DNA from: Rossellomorea marisflavi
Lineage (GTDB): Bacteria; Bacillota; Bacilli; Bacillales; Bacillaceae_B
Direction of reading: 5' to 3'
DNA: 64,000 nt
Assembly: GCA_003667865.1 (NCBI GenBank)
Contig: CP033051.1
Coordinates: 4,409,001 to 4,473,000 of the forward strand
In this document: piece after piece, positions 50,594-58,925 of the stretch
Numbering within the stretch: the stretch's first letter is position 1
Layout of the letters: every line of letters starts with the position of its first letter
Position numbers and translations under genes: made by a program
The notes under the pieces: generated by a model
Seen by the model: the letters and a program-made list of their open reading frames with translations, nothing else
What the model was told of the DNA's origin: nothing
Database searches by the model: none

Positions 50594-51169
50594 TTAGATA
50601 CTTGTTTCGGTAAAACCCATGTCCTTCAACGCTCTATATACTTTTGAAATTGGAAGTCCAACTACAGAAAAGTAATCACCTTTAATTTCTTTTACAAAGA
50701 TCGCTCCTAAAGCCTGGATTCCATAGGCACCAGCTTTATCAAAGGGTTCACCTGTTGCAATGTACGCATCAATTTGTTCTTCTGCTAGCTCCCAGAACGT
50801 TACATCCGTTTTTTCATAAAAGACATGTTCTTTTTGACCTTGAATGATGGCAACACCTGTGTATACTGAATGTGTTTTCCCAGATAGGCGCTGCAGCATT
50901 TCTTTTGCTTCTGTAGGATTTTCAGGTTTTCCTAGAATCAATTCCTCTTGTGCTACTACTGTATCTGAGCCTACAACAAAAGAATTTGGATGGTCTTCTG
51001 CGATTACTAATGCTTTTCGCTTGGCTAGCTCCATGACAGCATCTGCTGGGTTTACGTGTTGCTCAATCGTTTCATCTGCATTGCTACTTACTACGGTAAA
51101 TGATAATTGAAGCTGTTGAAGTAATTCTCGTCTGCGGGGAGATTGTGAAGCTAAGATGAGGTTGGACAT
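50594..51169 (-). CDS. maf: Maf nucleotide pyrophosphatase
   Basis: Hydrolyses non-canonical or excess nucleoside triphosphates and in Bacillus affects septation. It has 191 residues with LILASQSPRRRELL at the N-terminus, VVGSDTVV and the QALGAIFVKEIKGDYFSVVGLP end. Neighbour of radC and mreB as in B. subtilis. Confidence 0.97.
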   Translation of the reverse strand: MSNLILASQSPRRRELLQQLQLSFTVVSSNADETIEQHVNPADAVMELAKRKALVIAEDHPNSFVVGSDTVVAQEELILGKPENPTEAKEMLQRLSGKTHSVYTGVAIIQGQKEHVFYEKTDVTFWELAEEQIDAYIATGEPFDKAGAYGIQALGAIFVKEIKGDYFSVVGLPISKVYRALKDMGFTETSI

Positions 51170-51210
51170 GTAAAACCGTCCCTTCCATATAGATTAGGAG
51201 ATACGCTCAT

Positions 51211-51239
51211 ATCTTACCAATAATTACCTACATGTACAA
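51211..51239 (-). promoter_or_regulatory. Probable promoter of maf-radC
   Basis: TTGTAC (51234-51239 complement), 17 bp, TAAGAT (51211-51216 complement), 42 bp before maf. Confidence 0.6.
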
Positions 51240-51368
51240 GCAAAACACGTGCTTATAGTCTTCAAAATTAGTCGTTTATTTCCTTGATGAAATTCCTTAT
51301 ATAGATTATTTCCTAGAAAATAATGTCGAGTGCTGTGCCTTTATAGAAAACAACTGCACGTTTTGTCG

Positions 51369-51430
51369 TTGGAAAAGGGGGATGCTTCTTGTAAGGTCCG
51401 TCCCTTCATTATAGCATTCCCCTTTTTCAA
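51369..51430. terminator. Hairpin behind spoIIB containing half of the GGGACGGACCT family
   Basis: TTGAAAAAGGGGAATGC / GCATCCCCCTTTTCCAA arms enclose a loop that carries one arm (AAGGGACGGACCTTAC) of the other hairpin family. Likely a terminator of spoIIB. Confidence 0.55.
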
Positions 51431-51445
51431 CACTATAAGCAAACA

Positions 51446-52441
51446 TTATAGCTGATTGTATAATACTAAAAATTGTAGTAGCGATGATTGGATTTCTGTT
51501 GCTTGCTGTTCATTAGACATACTTTTTAGGGTTTCCATATTTGTGACAAGTATGTTTTTCATTTCTACTAGAGTTGGCTCTGTTACTTTTAAATTGTTCA
51601 CTTCTGTCATTTGTTTGTCGATAGAATCTAACACTGATGTGTTCGCATTACCCATCATGATTCCATTAGCACTTTCTTGAGCTACTAGACTATAGATTGA
51701 CGTTACTTGTTCTAAAAATTGCTTTTCTTGCTCAGTGACATCAATGGATTTTGATTCAAATGCTAATTCTTTAGCATATACTTCAACATTACTCCCTTTA
51801 TACTTTTCACCAATCTGTTTGGCACTTTCTAGATTTCCAGACACTCCAACAAAAAGAAATTGCTTTCCATCAAAGTCTAAGGCTGCAGTTGGAAGTCCTT
51901 TTGCTTCTAACGTGTCTTCCATTGCTTGTCGGGATTCTAAAGTAGAGAAGACCCCTGCCTGTAACACTGGAATCGTGAAAACCGGTGTCTGAAAAGCACT
52001 ACTATTACCAGCCGGAGCTTCTTCACCAGACGCTGATGTATCCGCAGATGTTTCCTCCTGAATTGCAATAGCAGGTGTTGCAGCTTGATCTGTATGCGTT
52101 ATGACCTTTAACGTTATGAGTCCTAATAATACTCCAACAACAATAGCTCCAGCTAGCGATACAAATATTTTGGAAGAACCTTTTAGCTTTGGAAGCATAC
52201 TTTTTTTTACTTTAGGTGATGTTTGTACATAATTAATTTTTTTGTATTCTTTTGGTAGTGGATCATTTTCCTCATCTGGAAGAATCCAATCAAATTGATC
52301 CTCCTCTACCTTTTCTTCTGCTGCTGCAGATTCCTCACTACCTAACTGCCAATTATGTACAAGCAGATTTTCGTCATCATACTCTTTTTTTTCGCCATCA
52401 ATTTTAATTGTTATTGTATTTTTATTGTTCTGCTTGTCCAA
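51446..52441 (-). CDS. spoIIB: SpoIIB-like SPOR-domain protein
   Basis: A 331-residue bitopic protein with an acidic cytoplasmic N-terminus, membrane helix IFVSLAGAIVVGVLLGLITL (about 92-112), a Ser/Ala/Glu linker and a SPOR domain (FTIPVLQAGVFSTLESRQAMEDTL...FVGVSGNLESAKQIG). SPOR domains bind denuded glycan at septa. SpoIIB helps septal thinning in sporulation and lies beside maf in B. subtilis, supporting the name. It is behind the pilus operon but separated by a strong terminator. Confidence 0.85.
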   Translation of the reverse strand: MDKQNNKNTITIKIDGEKKEYDDENLLVHNWQLGSEESAAAEEKVEEDQFDWILPDEENDPLPKEYKKINYVQTSPKVKKSMLPKLKGSSKIFVSLAGAIVVGVLLGLITLKVITHTDQAATPAIAIQEETSADTSASGEEAPAGNSSAFQTPVFTIPVLQAGVFSTLESRQAMEDTLEAKGLPTAALDFDGKQFLFVGVSGNLESAKQIGEKYKGSNVEVYAKELAFESKSIDVTEQEKQFLEQVTSIYSLVAQESANGIMMGNANTSVLDSIDKQMTEVNNLKVTEPTLVEMKNILVTNMETLKSMSNEQQATEIQSSLLQFLVLYNQL

Positions 52442-52488
52442 ATTTCGCCCCTCCTATGAACCTTTTTATACATGCTATCATAGTAAAT

Positions 52489-52524
52489 AAAAAAAAGAAC
52501 AAGACTTTTGTCGTCTTGTCCTTA
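52489..52524 (-). terminator. Terminator of the type IV pilus operon
   Basis: GGACAAGACGACAAAAGTCTTGTTC, a stem of about 10 bp, with eight T on the minus strand, 17 bp after the last pilus gene. Confidence 0.93.
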
Positions 52525-52541
52525 TAGGTTTTCGTCATATT

Positions 52542-53015
52542 TCACGGATTTGTTGGATTGGGGCGAATGGCGTCAACTGTTAGATCACCAATTTTAATAG
52601 GTGATTGATTATTATCACCATCCATACAGAGGTTATGTTCACTTCCGTAAAAGCAAACGGAATCTATTTTTCCGTTGACGATTTCTACATAAGATTCATT
52701 TGTTGTTGGATCTAGGAATTCTTTCGTAATAGGATCCTGGATTTTCTCAATATAACCATTTGTAAAAACTGTTCCATAGTCAATTTTCATATTTGTGTTG
52801 GTATCCACAAGGTCTGGATTTGCATGAATGTATAATCTAGTAGATTCAGAAAGACCTACTGCACTTGATACAAATGCTTTCATTCTGGATTGCTCCACGA
52901 CTTTTGTAAATGTCAGCACCGCGATTACAGCAAGAATTCCTAGGATCACCATAACAGCCAATAGCTCGACTAATGAGAGTCCCTTATTACTCTTGATTAT
53001 CTTCTGGAGTTGCAT
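52542..53015 (-). CDS. Second type IV prepilin (minor pilin)
   Basis: A 157-residue prepilin. A short basic leader is followed by the processing site KG/LSLVELLAVMV (cleavage after Gly12, Glu at +5) and the hydrophobic assembly helix. The C-terminal domain has only two Cys, ten apart (VCFYGSEHNLCMDG), which could close a small disulfide loop. The start is ATG (MQLQK) with GGAG 9 nt upstream. It overlaps the end of pilO by 29 bp. Last gene of the operon, minor pilin by position (inference). Confidence 0.87.
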   Translation of the reverse strand: MQLQKIIKSNKGLSLVELLAVMVILGILAVIAVLTFTKVVEQSRMKAFVSSAVGLSESTRLYIHANPDLVDTNTNMKIDYGTVFTNGYIEKIQDPITKEFLDPTTNESYVEIVNGKIDSVCFYGSEHNLCMDGDNNQSPIKIGDLTVDAIRPNPTNP

Positions 53016-53793
53016 CGTCCTCGTCTCCATTCTCAGTCTCTTTTGGAAGATCAAATTGACTAAATGGATTTTTCTTATTCGAAGGAGCTGGACTCTCAAG
53101 CTGTGGCAATCCATCAAGTAAATCAACTAGCTCTGGTAAGTAATATACGGATAATACAACCTGGTACGAAAGAGGTTCTACTAATTCTTCAAGTGATGTA
53201 ATTTCTTCATTACCCATAAAGGTTAATTGTTGGATTTCAGTTATCCGCTCTTGATCCTCTAGCTCTTGTAAAAACTCTTCTAGCTCAAAATAACTAGGGG
53301 ATTCAATCGATAGAGTTACTTGAAGCTTTTTCAATACAACAGGTGCACCTGCTTGAACCTGCTCTGATGATGCTGATTCATCCGTTCCAGCACCTTCTGT
53401 AGACGTTGTTTCTCCTGCTTGTCCCTGAGAAGCATCCGTTGTCTCTTGAGGGATTGTGAAATCGACCTCTGAGAAGTCCATGCTTTCAATAAAGCTTCCT
53501 GAAACAATTTCTGCTTTTTCAAGATCCAGTACGACCTGCTCAACAAGTGGTTTGACAGGGATTCGTTTTTGTAATGTCGTTGTATTGCTTAACGTGTCTA
53601 CTTTTAGCTGATTCACTTTTGACTCAACTACAGCTAATAGCTGCTGTTCTGTTTCTAATTCACTTTGCTTTAATTCAAGATTTGCTTTTTGAGGAGAATA
53701 GAGTAAGAAATAATAGAAACATAGAACCGCTATACAGGTGATAATCACAGCTGTTACAATATATGTTTCCTTTTTAGACAGTGATAGATTCAC
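52987..53793 (-). CDS. pilO: PilO-like alignment-complex protein
   Basis: A 268-residue bitopic protein with a membrane helix near residues 12-33, a coiled coil (LELKQSELETEQQLL), then a ferredoxin-like region and a disordered acidic tail. With PilM and PilN it ties the motor to the envelope. The start is a GTG with AAGGAGGGG 6 nt upstream. Divergent sequence, so the name rests on order and topology. Confidence 0.8.
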   Translation of the reverse strand: MNLSLSKKETYIVTAVIITCIAVLCFYYFLLYSPQKANLELKQSELETEQQLLAVVESKVNQLKVDTLSNTTTLQKRIPVKPLVEQVVLDLEKAEIVSGSFIESMDFSEVDFTIPQETTDASQGQAGETTSTEGAGTDESASSEQVQAGAPVVLKKLQVTLSIESPSYFELEEFLQELEDQERITEIQQLTFMGNEEITSLEELVEPLSYQVVLSVYYLPELVDLLDGLPQLESPAPSNKKNPFSQFDLPKETENGDEDDATPEDNQE

Positions 53794-53794
53794 T

Positions 53795-54409
53795 CTACTC
53801 CCCTCCTTCAGCATTAGAATCTTCTTCTGTAGTCGGTTGCTTTAATACAGCTTTATCTAATGTTAGTGTATACTGTGCGATGTATCGCGGGAGTACATCT
53901 GAGTCTTGGTCCGAACTGATTTCTTCGGTTACTTCTTCTGTTGTGATTGTTGTTAACTCGGATTCAGAGATCCAGTCAACAGATTTTAATCGATCTAAAT
54001 AGAATGCTGCTTCTCTACTCGTGTCGAACTGAACAGAGATCGAAACCGTTCCAGCTTCTGAATATTGGAAGGTTTGAAAAAATCCTCGTTCTGGTAGTTG
54101 AGCAATCAGATCATTCAGAATAGGCACTGTATCAACAGGATACGTTTCTGCCCATTCAACAGCTTGAGTGAGAACTTCAAACGAGTTTGATTCTTCAAAG
54201 TTCGCAAGCTTTTCACTTTGAATTTCTCGAAGCTGTTGTGTTTGCGTAATCGTTGTTTCCGTTGTCGTGATTGATGTTTGTACACCTTGTGATTTTACAA
54301 ATAGAAAGACTCCGATAGCTAAAGTAAGGACGATTAGGGCAATGACAACATATAGAAATCCTTGCTGTTTCTTTTCTTTTTGTGAGAGTAAATTAATTTC
54401 TACTAGCAT
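53795..54409 (-). CDS. pilN: PilN-like alignment-complex protein
   Basis: A 204-residue protein beginning MLVEINLLSQKEKKQQG, the short cytoplasmic PilN motif (INLL) that binds PilM. It has a membrane helix (FLYVVIALIVLTLAIGVFLF), a coiled coil and a periplasm-type domain. Its ATG overlaps the pilM stop by 1 bp. Confidence 0.87.
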   Translation of the reverse strand: MLVEINLLSQKEKKQQGFLYVVIALIVLTLAIGVFLFVKSQGVQTSITTTETTITQTQQLREIQSEKLANFEESNSFEVLTQAVEWAETYPVDTVPILNDLIAQLPERGFFQTFQYSEAGTVSISVQFDTSREAAFYLDRLKSVDWISESELTTITTEEVTEEISSDQDSDVLPRYIAQYTLTLDKAVLKQPTTEEDSNAEGGE

Positions 54410-55353
54410 TATTGCACCTCTTTTAAAGCAAGTCCTAAAGCAGTCATATACTTAGAAGGCAATGGTTCTCCAGCCGTAACACTTTCTAGCTTTGGCACAC
54501 GTTGCTCTACATCTACTTTTAATCTGGATTTCAGCTCTGGTAGAATTTCTTGTAATTGCGGGTGATCCCCACTAAGTAATATCCGCTGCACCTGATGCTC
54601 ACCCTTGTTCACCGAATAGCGGTAAAAACTCATAACCTTTTCTATTTCCTTAAATGAATCTTCTAATTCGCCCGCAGAACCTGTCTCAACCGAGTCTTCT
54701 AGCTCCAAGCTAATCGGTCTTGTAAAGATAGGCTGATGCTGATGAAAAATGGAAATCGTCATAAGACTTTTTGTATAATTTACAAGCATGATATGCTCAT
54801 CTTTTTTAATTTTTTGATCCAAGACATATAGTCGATATAAAGAAAGAGAAGAAATGTCTGCAACGGTTGGCTTTAACGTCACATCTTCGAGAAGCGCTCG
54901 ATAATCATCTACAATATCCTCTGGGCAAGCAATTAGTAGAACTTCTAGTTTTCCATCTTTTTCTCCTATTAAAGAAAAGTCAAAGACTGGATCTTCAAAA
55001 GGAAGGTGGATGCTTGTTCCAAGCTCTAGAAAAAGATAGCCTTTAATCTCGTCTGTTTTCAGGTCCCCTGGAACTAGAACGTTTCGAATAATTACAAATT
55101 GATCAGGTACAATAAAGCGTACTTCTCTCTTTTTGTATCCCCATTCTTCTACACACTCTTCTAATATCATTTCAAGAGCACCATGATCAACAATTTTACC
55201 ATCATGTATCATGCCCGCAGGTAGCATACGCTCTTGAAAGCTTTGGACTATGATAGGATCTTGTTGTTTTAGCTCTAGGAAACGAATGGAATGATCTGTA
55301 AACACAATATTCAGTTTTCGTTTACTTCCTGATAGTACGTCAAATAATCCCAT
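54409..55353 (-). CDS. pilM: PilM-like actin-fold ATP-binding protein
   Basis: A 314-residue cytoplasmic protein of the actin fold (FtsA/PilM) with LNIVFTDHSIRFLELKQ at the start, VADISSLSLYRLY and RILLSGDHPQLQEI. It binds PilN and the motor ATPases. The start is the ATG of MGLFDVLSG, with AAAGGA 8 nt upstream. An ATG two codons earlier is too close to that site. Confidence 0.88.
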   Translation of the reverse strand: MGLFDVLSGSKRKLNIVFTDHSIRFLELKQQDPIIVQSFQERMLPAGMIHDGKIVDHGALEMILEECVEEWGYKKREVRFIVPDQFVIIRNVLVPGDLKTDEIKGYLFLELGTSIHLPFEDPVFDFSLIGEKDGKLEVLLIACPEDIVDDYRALLEDVTLKPTVADISSLSLYRLYVLDQKIKKDEHIMLVNYTKSLMTISIFHQHQPIFTRPISLELEDSVETGSAGELEDSFKEIEKVMSFYRYSVNKGEHQVQRILLSGDHPQLQEILPELKSRLKVDVEQRVPKLESVTAGEPLPSKYMTALGLALKEVQ

Positions 55354-55376
55354 TGTCATAATCCTTTCTTACTAGT

Positions 55377-56123
55377 TTAGTAGAACAAGCTAAGATAAAA
55401 AGAGATAATTTCTTCATGATAAAAGTACGAAATTAGCGTACCTGCGACAATAAATGGGCCAAATGGTATCGGTTGTCCCTTTTGGATCTTTCCTGAAGCT
55501 AATGCAAGGATTCCGATAACCGCACCTAAAAAGGTAGCAATCATAAAGGAAAGAATCGTTGCTTGCAAACCAAGCACTAGTCCAATAACACCATAAAGCT
55601 TAATGTCGCCTCCACCCATGCCGCCTTTACTGACTACGGCAATAAGGAGTAGCAAGGTAAAACCAAGACCAGCACCGACGAGACTATCCCACCAGGGTTG
55701 CAATGGAAAGAAGATACGCTCAATCGATAATAAAACAAAAAACACGAGCAGAATCTTGTCAGGTATAACCATATATTTTAGATCAGACACCGTGATAATC
55801 ATCAGTAACGAGATAAGCGTCCAAGCAACAAGTAGTTCTCCCTGCCAGCCTAATTCATAGTAGGCTAGTACAGCTAAAAATGCCGTAAGAAACTCCATAA
55901 ATGGATATAAAGGAGAAATGCGTCCTTGACATTGACGACATTTCCCCTTTTGAATGAGATATGAAAAAACCGGAATCAATTCAATCGCTGTAAGCGTATG
56001 GTTGCAATACGGACAAGCCGAACGTGGCTTTACGATTGATTTTTTTAATGGCACTCTTAGGCCTACTACGTTGTAGAAGGAGCCTAGTAGTAGTGCGTAG
56101 ATACATACTAGAACGTAAATCAT
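55377..56123 (-). CDS. comC: Prepilin peptidase/N-methyltransferase (ComC/PilD)
   Basis: Membrane aspartyl protease that cuts prepilins at the KG site and methylates the new N-terminus. It has 248 residues with the zinc tetracysteine region (CPYCNHTL...CRQCQGR), catalytic Asp in VSDLKYMVIPD and GGGDIKLYGVIG, and eight helices. B. subtilis comC lies at this locus, so this one likely serves both pilus and competence pseudopilus. Confidence 0.95.
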   Translation of the reverse strand: MIYVLVCIYALLLGSFYNVVGLRVPLKKSIVKPRSACPYCNHTLTAIELIPVFSYLIQKGKCRQCQGRISPLYPFMEFLTAFLAVLAYYELGWQGELLVAWTLISLLMIITVSDLKYMVIPDKILLVFFVLLSIERIFFPLQPWWDSLVGAGLGFTLLLLIAVVSKGGMGGGDIKLYGVIGLVLGLQATILSFMIATFLGAVIGILALASGKIQKGQPIPFGPFIVAGTLISYFYHEEIISFYLSLFY

Positions 56124-56129
56124 TTATTA

Positions 56130-56555
56130 TTATTCTGTTCCAATTGTTATACCAGATTTAGATTCAGCATTATTAATTTGTTGAATTGAAGCATTTGTAA
56201 ATGTTATTGAGACATTTCCCTTACTACCAGTGGCAGAAATAGTTAAGTCATTATTTGTAGATGTAACTACTACATTTGTTAGAGTATTGCTATTTGTATC
56301 TAAATAGTCAGCCAAATCTGTTGAGTCCATATTATTATCAGTTGGTACTCCCTTCGCAGCTACATATAACTTTGCTGCGTTAATTGTCTGTACTGCCTCA
56401 GCCTTAATAGCATCTGCACGTGATTTCTCAATAATATTCCCAATACTAGGCACTGCAATCGCAGCAATAATTCCTAAAATAACAATAACTGCTAGTAACT
56501 CAACAAGAGTTAAACCTTTTTGGTTTTGTAAACGCTGTTTTAATTTCTTGAACAT
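56130..56555 (-). CDS. pilA: Major type IV prepilin
   Basis: A 141-residue prepilin with a basic leader of 14 residues, cleavage KG/LTLVELLAVIVILG, an assembly helix, and a Thr/Ser/Asn-rich head without Cys. A strong AGGAGG site and a separate promoter suggest high expression, as expected for the fibre subunit (inference). Confidence 0.92.
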   Translation of the reverse strand: MFKKLKQRLQNQKGLTLVELLAVIVILGIIAAIAVPSIGNIIEKSRADAIKAEAVQTINAAKLYVAAKGVPTDNNMDSTDLADYLDTNSNTLTNVVVTSTNNDLTISATGSKGNVSITFTNASIQQINNAESKSGITIGTE

Positions 56556-56604
56556 CTTTTTTCCTCCTAAAATGAATAATCTTATAATCTAGTACTCTAT
56601 TCCT

Positions 56605-56633
56605 ATTATACAACACAAAAGTTCAAATGTTCA
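56605..56633 (-). promoter_or_regulatory. Promoter of the major pilin gene
   Basis: Consensus TATAAT (56605-56610 complement) 17 bp after TGAACA (56628-56633 complement), 49 bp before pilA, in the only gap over 100 bp inside the operon. Confidence 0.65.
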
Positions 56634-56664
56634 TGTCGAATATTGTAAATTTTGTACAAATTGA

Positions 56665-57876
56665 CTAGAAATTTTGTACATTATTGAAAATCTCAAACAT
56701 TGGAACCATAATACTTGTGACTATAGTCCCTACTAAACCCGCTAGTACAACGATCATCAATGGTTCAATAAGTGCCTTTAGCTGATCGGTTGTATTTTCA
56801 ACCTCTTGTTCGTAGAAATCGGCTACTTTTCCTAGCATCGCATCAAGAGAACCTGTTTCCTCTCCTATCGCGATCATTTGCGATACGAGTGGTGGAAACG
56901 CCCAATGCTTCTTCATAGGCTCTGTTATACTTCCACCTTTTTCGAGTGATTGTCGAGAATGATAAATCACTCGTGCGATTACCTCATTTTCTACTACTTT
57001 TTCAACAATCGATAGTGATTGTAGAATCGGTACCGAACTTGAAAACAATGAGCTTAATGTTCGTGTCATACGAGCTAGTACAGCCTTTTGTAGCATTGGT
57101 CCAAAGATTGGAATACGAAGCATAAAGGAATCAAAATAATATTTTGATTTCTTATTTTTTCGTATCATTGTAATGGAAACGATTAATAGAATGACAAAAA
57201 GAACTAGAAAGTACCAATAGCCTTGTACAAATCCACTTGATGCTAGAACAAATTTGGTTATAGCAGGTAGCTCTCCACCAAAGTCTTCAAACATCGAAAC
57301 AAAGGTTGGAACGACTGCAGCAAGTAGGAAGATTACAACCCCGATGGCAATGACTCCTACAACAGCTGGGTAGGATAGAGCAGCCATAACCTTTTGACGA
57401 GTTTGATGCTGTTTTTCATAGTGAATCGCAAGTCTTTCTAGTGTTTCATCTAAGCTACCTGTTGCTTCTCCAGCTCGCATCATATTGAGAAATAATGGTT
57501 CAAATACTCGCTTGTGTTTGGCGCATGCTTCAGAAAAAGGATTTCCTTCTGTTAACTCATTTGCTACCTCGGTTAGCACCCTCGTTAGTGGCTTACTTTC
57601 GGTTTGCTCTGCTAGTATTTTAGTAGAATCTACTACCGTAACACCTGCTTTAAGAAGTGTAGAGAATTGTCGTAGGAAAATAACCATATGCTGTAACTTT
57701 ACGGGATTTCCAATCGCAATATCCTTAGTCAAGATTGTCTCTGGAACTTCTTCAACAGCTATGACACGTATTCCTTGTACTTTGAGCTTTTGCATGGCTT
57801 CTCTTCTTGAGGAAGCTTGAATAACTCCATTTTTTTTACCGGCTCGGTCGCGTCCTTCATATTTGAATCTAGCCAT
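56665..57876 (-). CDS. pilC: Type IV pilus inner-membrane platform protein PilC
   Basis: A 403-residue GspF-family protein with two repeated cytoplasmic domains (FLRQFSTLLKAGVTVVDS; MTRTLSSLFSSSVPILQSL) each followed by helices, and the end LIEPLMIVVLAGLVGTIVTS. Couples the PilB/PilT motors to pilin extraction. Two bp after pilT. Confidence 0.95.
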   Translation of the reverse strand: MARFKYEGRDRAGKKNGVIQASSRREAMQKLKVQGIRVIAVEEVPETILTKDIAIGNPVKLQHMVIFLRQFSTLLKAGVTVVDSTKILAEQTESKPLTRVLTEVANELTEGNPFSEACAKHKRVFEPLFLNMMRAGEATGSLDETLERLAIHYEKQHQTRQKVMAALSYPAVVGVIAIGVVIFLLAAVVPTFVSMFEDFGGELPAITKFVLASSGFVQGYWYFLVLFVILLIVSITMIRKNKKSKYYFDSFMLRIPIFGPMLQKAVLARMTRTLSSLFSSSVPILQSLSIVEKVVENEVIARVIYHSRQSLEKGGSITEPMKKHWAFPPLVSQMIAIGEETGSLDAMLGKVADFYEQEVENTTDQLKALIEPLMIVVLAGLVGTIVTSIMVPMFEIFNNVQNF

Positions 57877-57878
57877 AA

Positions 57879-58916
57879 TTATGCATTCTCCTCCATATAT
57901 GGCTCGGCAACTTCACGCGTGATGTATCCTAACTCATATAAGGATTGGACACTTGAGCTTAGAAGCTGCATACCACTTGCTCTAGATGTTTGAATCATGC
58001 TTGGAATTTGGTGGATTTTCTCAGAGCGTATTAGGTTTGCAATGGCTGGGTTATTTAACAGCACCTCAAATGCAGCTACACGACCCTTTTTATCTACCTT
58101 CGTTAATAGTCTTTGAGCAATAACGGCTTGAAGTACAGACGCTAATTGAATACGGATTTGTTCTTGCTGACCTGCAGGAAATACATCAATGATCCGCTCT
58201 ATAGTTGCAGCAGCACTTGAGGTGTGAAGTGTTCCTAATACTAGATGTCCTGTTTCAGCAGCAGTAATTGCTGTGTGAATGGTTTCTAAGTCTCGAAGCT
58301 CTCCTACTAGGATCACATCCGGATCCTGTCTAAGTGCACTTCGTAAACCATTTGCAAAAGATTGCGTATCAAAACCAACCTCACGTTGGTCTATAATGCA
58401 TGTTCCATGTCTATGCAAGTATTCAATAGGGTCTTCAAGCGTAATAACATGCTTTCTCATCGTTTGATTCATGTATTGAATCATCGATGCCAGTGTAGTC
58501 GATTTCCCACTCCCAGTAGGACCGGTTACGAGTACCAGACCTTGAGGCTTTTCCGCAATACGTTGCATAATGCCTGGAAGGTTTAGCTCTTCCATTGTTG
58601 GGATATGTGTTGGAACAACCCTTATCGCCATGGAGATACAAGAACGTTGATGGAAGGCATTAATACGAAAACGGGAAACGCCTTGAATTCCATAAGAGAA
58701 ATCAAGCTCTCCCCGTTCTTTAAATTCCTTCCACTGATGATCTGGGATAATTGATTTAGCCATTCCCTCTGTATCGTCTGGCTTTAAAATATCTTTGCCG
58801 TACCGTTTTAAATCTCCGTGAATTCGGAAAATCGGTGGTGCTCCAATGGTTAAATGAATGTCTGATGCTTTTAACTCAAACGCTGACCTTAGCAAATAGT
58901 CTATCTTTTCTTTCAT
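57879..58916 (-). CDS. pilT: Pilus retraction ATPase PilT
   Basis: Hexameric ATPase that depolymerises the pilus and drives twitching and DNA uptake. It has 345 residues with Walker A TGPTGSGKST (131-140), VILVGELRDLETI, the His box AAETGHLVLGTLHT, and the PilT-typical C-terminal MQLLSSSVQSLYELGYITREVA. The start is the ATG of MKEKID with GGTG 6 nt upstream. Its presence separates this system from the B. subtilis competence pseudopilus. Confidence 0.95.
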   Translation of the reverse strand: MKEKIDYLLRSAFELKASDIHLTIGAPPIFRIHGDLKRYGKDILKPDDTEGMAKSIIPDHQWKEFKERGELDFSYGIQGVSRFRINAFHQRSCISMAIRVVPTHIPTMEELNLPGIMQRIAEKPQGLVLVTGPTGSGKSTTLASMIQYMNQTMRKHVITLEDPIEYLHRHGTCIIDQREVGFDTQSFANGLRSALRQDPDVILVGELRDLETIHTAITAAETGHLVLGTLHTSSAAATIERIIDVFPAGQQEQIRIQLASVLQAVIAQRLLTKVDKKGRVAAFEVLLNNPAIANLIRSEKIHQIPSMIQTSRASGMQLLSSSVQSLYELGYITREVAEPYMEENA

Positions 58917-58925
58917 AGCAATCAC

